Shown here: piece by piece, positions 60,581-64,000 of the stretch | Layout: the number at the start of each line of letters is the position of its first letter | How positions within the stretch are numbered: position 1 is the first letter of the stretch | NCBI GenBank assembly: GCA_032907565.1 | Contig: JAJJPK010000148.1 | Location: 1-64,000, forward strand | Direction of reading: 5' to 3' | Length of the DNA: 64,000 bases | Origin: ZC4RG29 sp032907565 | GTDB lineage: Bacteria > Bacteroidota > Bacteroidia > Cytophagales > Cyclobacteriaceae | The notes under the pieces: model-generated | The model's database searches: none | What the model was told of the DNA's origin: nothing | The model's input: the letters and a program-made list of their open reading frames with translations, nothing else | Made by a program: the position numbers and the translations under genes

Positions 60581-62143
60581 TCAGTATGTGAGCACATGGA
60601 ATTGAAGGTCAAAGGGGTCCAGATGATTGATGAGTTCGTCGATGAACCGTTTGTCGTGTGGGTAGAAGTTCAGCAGGTTGTCGGTACGTTCCTGTAAACC
60701 TCCGCCGGGGAACAGGGTATCCTTTACAGCTTCGATCTGCCCGAGTTTTTCCTTTTGAATTCGCTTCTCCGCTCGCAACATCTTTTTACCGATGCCCTCG
60801 AGCCGTGTCAGTGTTTTCTTTCCCATGGCCGCGACATGAGGCCCGAGTGTTTTGTCGATACCTTCAGCCCGTTCCTTTAGCGCGTTGAATAATTCAGTGA
60901 TAGCGGCGGATTCCCGGTCTACAGAAAGGTCATGGTTGCTGTGCGCAGCGATCCATTGCTTGAACAGTTCTTCTTTATCGGCGAACAGGTCCTGGGGAGA
61001 AAGTTTCACCTTTTCCATTTTTTGACGAATGTGGGACTCGATCACCAGGACAAAGTTCCGGGGAAGCAGAATGGGAAAAGGGACGCCGAACGAATCAAAT
61101 ACGCTCTTGAGTTGCAGCCAGTAGACTACTTCCGCAGGGCCACCTGTGTAGGCGAGATTAGGCAATATCATCTCTTGATATAGCGGCCGCAGGATTACGT
61201 TGGGACTCAATTTTTCCGGACTTGTCGCGATCAGATCTTCCATTTGAGCGGCATCGAATTCAATGTCGGTATCTACTACGCGATACCTGCCATTGTCCTT
61301 TTCAATCCGGTTTCTTATTGGCCCGTCCATAAAGAAAAAATTCACGTCACGGCAATAGACCTGTGGCGTGTATCCGCGCGCTTCAAGCAACTCGTTCGTC
61401 TTTTCGACCTGCTGTTTTATCGTACCCTGCATAATGTCTTCGCGCATAACGGGCGCAAACAAGGCCTTGAGTTCCGGCTCATCTGCGTCGATCACAACCA
61501 GTCCTTCTGCCCCGAAGAGTTCGTGAACATAGATTCTGACCGACTCCGCAAGTGTCTTGCCCTTTCGATAGGCGCTTGTGAAAAGGGAAGTGTCTCCGGG
61601 AACGGATTCAATGAGGTCCGCAAGGCCTTGGGTCGAGAAGCGGCCAACAGCTCCCTGCTGCTGTGTAACCCATGTGTATTTCTTACCCTTGACGCGGAAG
61701 TGTTTGATTTCGTCGTAATCGTGATCTTCCGACGCCATCCAGTACACGGGAACAAAGTCATATTCGGGATACTCTTTCTTGAGGCGTCGACAGGCGTTGA
61801 TGACGGTGATGATCTTGTAAACGAAGTACAAGGGTCCTGTACACACGTTAAGTTGGTGTCCGGTTACCACCGTAAATGTGTTGGCCTGTCGCAGCAGCGT
61901 GATGTTCTGTGATACAGCGTCCTTGTTTGCGATCTTTTCGTACTGGCGCGTCAACACGTCGGCGAGAATACTGCGGTTTTGTAGTGGGAAAGCTTGCTGC
62001 TTTTCACGGATCTGGTCGCGAAAGTTTTCCGGGTGGGGATATCGGTTGTAAAGGTCTGTTAGCCTGGAATCCTCATGAATGTAGTCAAGAAAAAAATCTG
62101 AAAACGCGCTAGTACTCGAGAAAGGGATCTTGCTCAGATGCAT
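60581..62143 (-). CDS. bshC: Bacillithiol biosynthesis cysteine-adding enzyme BshC
   Basis: Last step of bacillithiol synthesis, ligating cysteine to GlcN-malate. The 520-residue protein has the family's Rossmann-like core with VTGHQLNVCTGPLYFVYKI near residue 93 and VYWMASEDHDYDEI near 133, then LPRNFVLVIESHI. A coiled coil at about 370-470 ends in a KMLRAEKRIQKEK helix. It indicates bacillithiol as the low-molecular-weight thiol; bshA and bshB are not in the window. Confidence 0.94.
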   Translation of the reverse strand: MHLSKIPFSSTSAFSDFFLDYIHEDSRLTDLYNRYPHPENFRDQIREKQQAFPLQNRSILADVLTRQYEKIANKDAVSQNITLLRQANTFTVVTGHQLNVCTGPLYFVYKIITVINACRRLKKEYPEYDFVPVYWMASEDHDYDEIKHFRVKGKKYTWVTQQQGAVGRFSTQGLADLIESVPGDTSLFTSAYRKGKTLAESVRIYVHELFGAEGLVVIDADEPELKALFAPVMREDIMQGTIKQQVEKTNELLEARGYTPQVYCRDVNFFFMDGPIRNRIEKDNGRYRVVDTDIEFDAAQMEDLIATSPEKLSPNVILRPLYQEMILPNLAYTGGPAEVVYWLQLKSVFDSFGVPFPILLPRNFVLVIESHIRQKMEKVKLSPQDLFADKEELFKQWIAAHSNHDLSVDRESAAITELFNALKERAEGIDKTLGPHVAAMGKKTLTRLEGIGKKMLRAEKRIQKEKLGQIEAVKDTLFPGGGLQERTDNLLNFYPHDKRFIDELINHLDPFDLQFHVLTY

Positions 62144-62282
62144 ATCAGAAACAGATGGGGCAAAACCAAGGGAAGACCATAAGCCGAATTACGGTAATTA
62201 TTCATAAAATGTTGGAGGGGGTATTTCCAAACAAACGAATTCTCTAACCCGCGGACGATTGGGCTGATCGGCGGTACGGCAT

Positions 62283-63590
62283 TCAGCAGAGCGTCCCAAC
62301 GAGGTCAAATTCGGAAGCATCCGTGATCCGTACCTGGACAAACTCGCCGGGGTGCAATCCCACCGCGTCGCGAATGATGACTTCGTTATCAACGTCCGGG
62401 GAATCATATTGAGTTCGGCCAAAGGCCGTGCTGGACTCGATCCGGTCCACTATAACGCGCTCCACAGCGCCAATGCGCGCCTGGTTGTGGCGTAGCGATA
62501 TTTCCTGTTGTTCTTCCATCACGCGTGCTGCTCTTTCCTCCTTAACTGTTTCAGGCACATCATCGGTCATTGTTCCTGAATGTGTGCCGTCTTCATGCGA
62601 ATACGTGAAGACGCCAAGTCGTTCGAACTGCTGCTCCCGGATAAACGCTATCATCTCCTCAAAGTCTTCCTCTGTCTCTCCCGGGTGACCCGTGATGAGC
62701 GTTGTACGAATGGCAATGCCAGGTACGGTGGATCGGATACGGCTGAGTAGCTCTTCTGTTTTCTGGCGTGTGATGCCTCTCCGCATCAACGTTAGCATAC
62801 GGGTGGAACCGTGCTGAAGGGGTATGTCGAGATACTTACAGATGTTGGAGCGTTCGGCCATGGTCTCCAGTACATCTATAGGAAATCCGGAGGGGAACGC
62901 ATAGTGGAGCCGTATCCATTCGATCCCGGCAACGTCGGAGAGTCGTTTCAGCAGATCGGACAGTACCCTTTTGCCATACAGATCCAGGCCGTAATACGTG
63001 GAATCCTGGGCTATGAGCAACAGTTCCCTCACACCTTGTCGGGCCAGGCTTTCCGCTTCGGTTACCAGCGATTCTATGGGTTTGGAAACGTGACGCCCCC
63101 GCATGAGGGGGATAGCACAAAAGGAACAGGGCCGATCACATCCTTCAGATATCTTCAGGTAAGCATAGTGGCTGGGGTTGGTAAGGATACGCTCACCAAC
63201 CAGTTCCTTGCGATAGTCTGCGTGCAGCACCTTCAGCAGGCGGGAAAGATCACGCGTTCCGAACCAGGCGTCGACGTCCGGGATTTCTTTTTCCAAATCG
63301 CCCCTGTATCGCTGGGAGAGGCATCCGGTTACATACACCTTGTCGACTATGCCCTCCGACTTGGCGTCGACGTACCGAAGGATGGTGTCGATCGATTCCT
63401 GCTTTGCGTTTTCGATGAATCCGCAGGTATTGATTACAACCACACTGGCGTCGTCGCGGGTGGATTCGTGCACGGCATCGATGCCGTTTCCGCGGAGTTG
63501 GGTCAGCAACTCCTCTGAGTCGACCTGGTTCTTAGAACAGCCCAGCGTCACAATGTTTACCCGTGTCTTTCCGTTACCCTTCGTTCTCAT
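62283..63590 (-). CDS. rimO: Ribosomal protein S12 methylthiotransferase RimO
   Basis: Radical-SAM enzyme that methylthiolates Asp89 of ribosomal protein S12. The 435 residues contain the N-terminal UPF0004 cluster cysteines (TLGCSKNQVDSE, INTCGFI, TGCLSQRY), the radical-SAM motif CDRPCSFC near residue 155, and a C-terminal TRAM domain from about 370. The IPLMRGRHVSK and RLHYAFPSGFP motifs favour RimO over MiaB. A hairpin and a TACCTTTG promoter box precede it. Confidence 0.95.
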   Translation of the reverse strand: MRTKGNGKTRVNIVTLGCSKNQVDSEELLTQLRGNGIDAVHESTRDDASVVVINTCGFIENAKQESIDTILRYVDAKSEGIVDKVYVTGCLSQRYRGDLEKEIPDVDAWFGTRDLSRLLKVLHADYRKELVGERILTNPSHYAYLKISEGCDRPCSFCAIPLMRGRHVSKPIESLVTEAESLARQGVRELLLIAQDSTYYGLDLYGKRVLSDLLKRLSDVAGIEWIRLHYAFPSGFPIDVLETMAERSNICKYLDIPLQHGSTRMLTLMRRGITRQKTEELLSRIRSTVPGIAIRTTLITGHPGETEEDFEEMIAFIREQQFERLGVFTYSHEDGTHSGTMTDDVPETVKEERAARVMEEQQEISLRHNQARIGAVERVIVDRIESSTAFGRTQYDSPDVDNEVIIRDAVGLHPGEFVQVRITDASEFDLVGTLC

Positions 63591-63601
63591 TTGGTACCTT
63601 C

Positions 63602-63633
63602 CCCCGAAAGCCCTTTTTTCGAGCTTTTCGGGG
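63602..63633 (-). promoter_or_regulatory. Leader hairpin of rimO
   Basis: CCCCGAAAGC at 63602-63611 pairs with GCTTTTCGGGG at 63623-63633 with one bulged base, giving a 10-bp stem between the promoter box and the rimO ATG. It ends 12 nt before the start codon and could modulate translation. Confidence 0.4.
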
Positions 63634-63636
63634 AGG

Positions 63637-63644
63637 CAAAGGTA
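63637..63644 (-). promoter_or_regulatory. Candidate -7 box of rimO
   Basis: TACCTTTG on the minus strand, identical to the def box. It places the hairpin at 63602-63633 within the first bases of the transcript. Confidence 0.4.
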
Positions 63645-63665
63645 CTAAAATAAACCGGTGGCGAA

Positions 63666-63695
63666 TTTGGTCTTATGACGCATAATTTATCTTTA
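63666..63695 (+). promoter_or_regulatory. Candidate promoter of the terminal lipoprotein gene
   Basis: TTTG at 63666-63669 is 18 nt from TATCTTTA at 63688-63695, one mismatch from TAnnTTTG. The start of transcription would fall near 63702, leaving a very short leader before the ATG at 63710. It is back-to-back with the rimO promoter. Confidence 0.4.
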
Positions 63696-63709
63696 CCCCG
63701 CGTTTTAGC

Positions 63710-64000
63710 ATGATCAGAAAGGTAGCCCAGTATTCATTTTTTGCCCTATTGGCAGTCTCATGCCTGGATAAACCGGATTGCTACAATCTGAACAACAACG
63801 TGATTGGCATCTCGTTCCGAAAAATAGCCGACAACCGGGCCGATACCGTAGCGCTGCTCGGTATCACCGTTAATGGCACCGACAGCGTATTTTATCCGGA
63901 CGTTCTCGCCACGGGCCTGGAACTGCCCCTGGATGTACTTTCGGCAGAATCCAACGTGTCTTTTCAGTTTCTCGGCATATCCGGGCCCGTCGTAAGAAAC
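63710..64000 (+). CDS. Lipoprotein of the DUF6452 type, truncated by the window edge
   Basis: The visible 97 residues start MIRKVAQYSFFALLAVSCLD, a lipoprotein signal with lipobox AVSC, so the mature protein should be anchored by its cysteine. The following CYNLNNNVIGISFRK and the GTDSVFYPD and LELPLDVLSAESNVSFQF pattern resembles DUF6452 proteins common in Bacteroidota, of unknown function. Translation continues past the window. It is divergent from rimO. Confidence 0.75.
   Translation, partial: MIRKVAQYSFFALLAVSCLDKPDCYNLNNNVIGISFRKIADNRADTVALLGITVNGTDSVFYPDVLATGLELPLDVLSAESNVSFQFLGISGPVVRN

Overview
The window is a chromosomal stretch from a member of the Bacteroidota, most likely order Cytophagales. 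Evidence for this: a fused cytochrome cbb3 oxidase subunit CcoNO, a PorZ-like beta-propeller protein of the type IX secretion system next to recO, a fused alpha/beta 2-oxo-acid dehydrogenase E1, the bacillithiol enzyme BshC, TonB biology, weak Shine-Dalgarno sequences, and repeated TAnnTTTG promoter boxes (the Bacteroidota -7 element). Placement below order is inference. Base composition looks uniform and the content is mostly core metabolism. I saw no phage, IS element, CRISPR array, rRNA or complete tRNA.

Layout. 1-1159 (+): 3' end of gmk, then nadD. 1287-9796 (-): one long operon for cytochrome cbb3 oxidase, transcribed ccoI-ccoS-ccoNO-ccoQ-ccoP-ccoG-ccoH-TauE/DsbD-like; ccoS is only 59 aa and overlaps ccoI by ATGA. 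9876-14151 (-): a secreted unknown, recO, a PorZ-like protein and tdk. 14324-15310 (+): an unknown conserved protein. 15403-20872 (-): the cell-shape operon mreB-mreC-mreD-mrdA-rodA with overlapping ends. 21043-22566 (-): purH; 22681-23076 (+): a small unknown. 23088-27500 (-): omega-amidase, a methionine/glutamine-type transaminase, def, a RibD-like reductase, ruvX, and a Ric/hemerythrin gene interrupted by an in-frame TAA. 27693-30564 (+): S41 protease and homogentisate dioxygenase. 30704-35063 (-): a small membrane protein, purN, a UbiA prenyltransferase, and a TonB-dependent receptor behind a TPP riboswitch. 35406-37855 (+): biotin carrier protein, pyrH, frr, a membrane protein. 38467-43257 (+): ppc, a 2OG-Fe(II) oxygenase and chrA. 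43307-49105 (-): tonB, two unknown envelope proteins (one with five perfect-length 46-residue repeats) and the fused E1. 49176-59975 (+): M16 peptidase-ispF-mnmD, then gltB-gltD and aguB-aguA. 59976-63590 (-): 5-FTHF cyclo-ligase, bshC, rimO. 63710-end (+): start of a lipoprotein gene.

How the genes work together. The cbb3 operon supplies a high-affinity oxidase with its copper ATPase (CcoI) and assembly factors (CcoG, CcoH, CcoS); a dyad inside the operon could be the oxygen-response operator. mreBCD, PBP2 and RodA form the elongasome. gltBD makes glutamate and aguAB turns agmatine into putrescine, giving a nitrogen/polyamine block. The transaminase/omega-amidase pair repairs the 2-oxoamides formed by glutamine transamination. 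The riboswitch places the TonB receptor in thiamine supply, and the tonB gene further along could energise such receptors.

Most worth a second look: the 46-residue-repeat secreted basic protein; the nonsense codon in the Ric-like gene; the riboswitch-controlled receptor; the cco dyad; and the simple-sequence repeats found in every roomy convergent intergenic gap.
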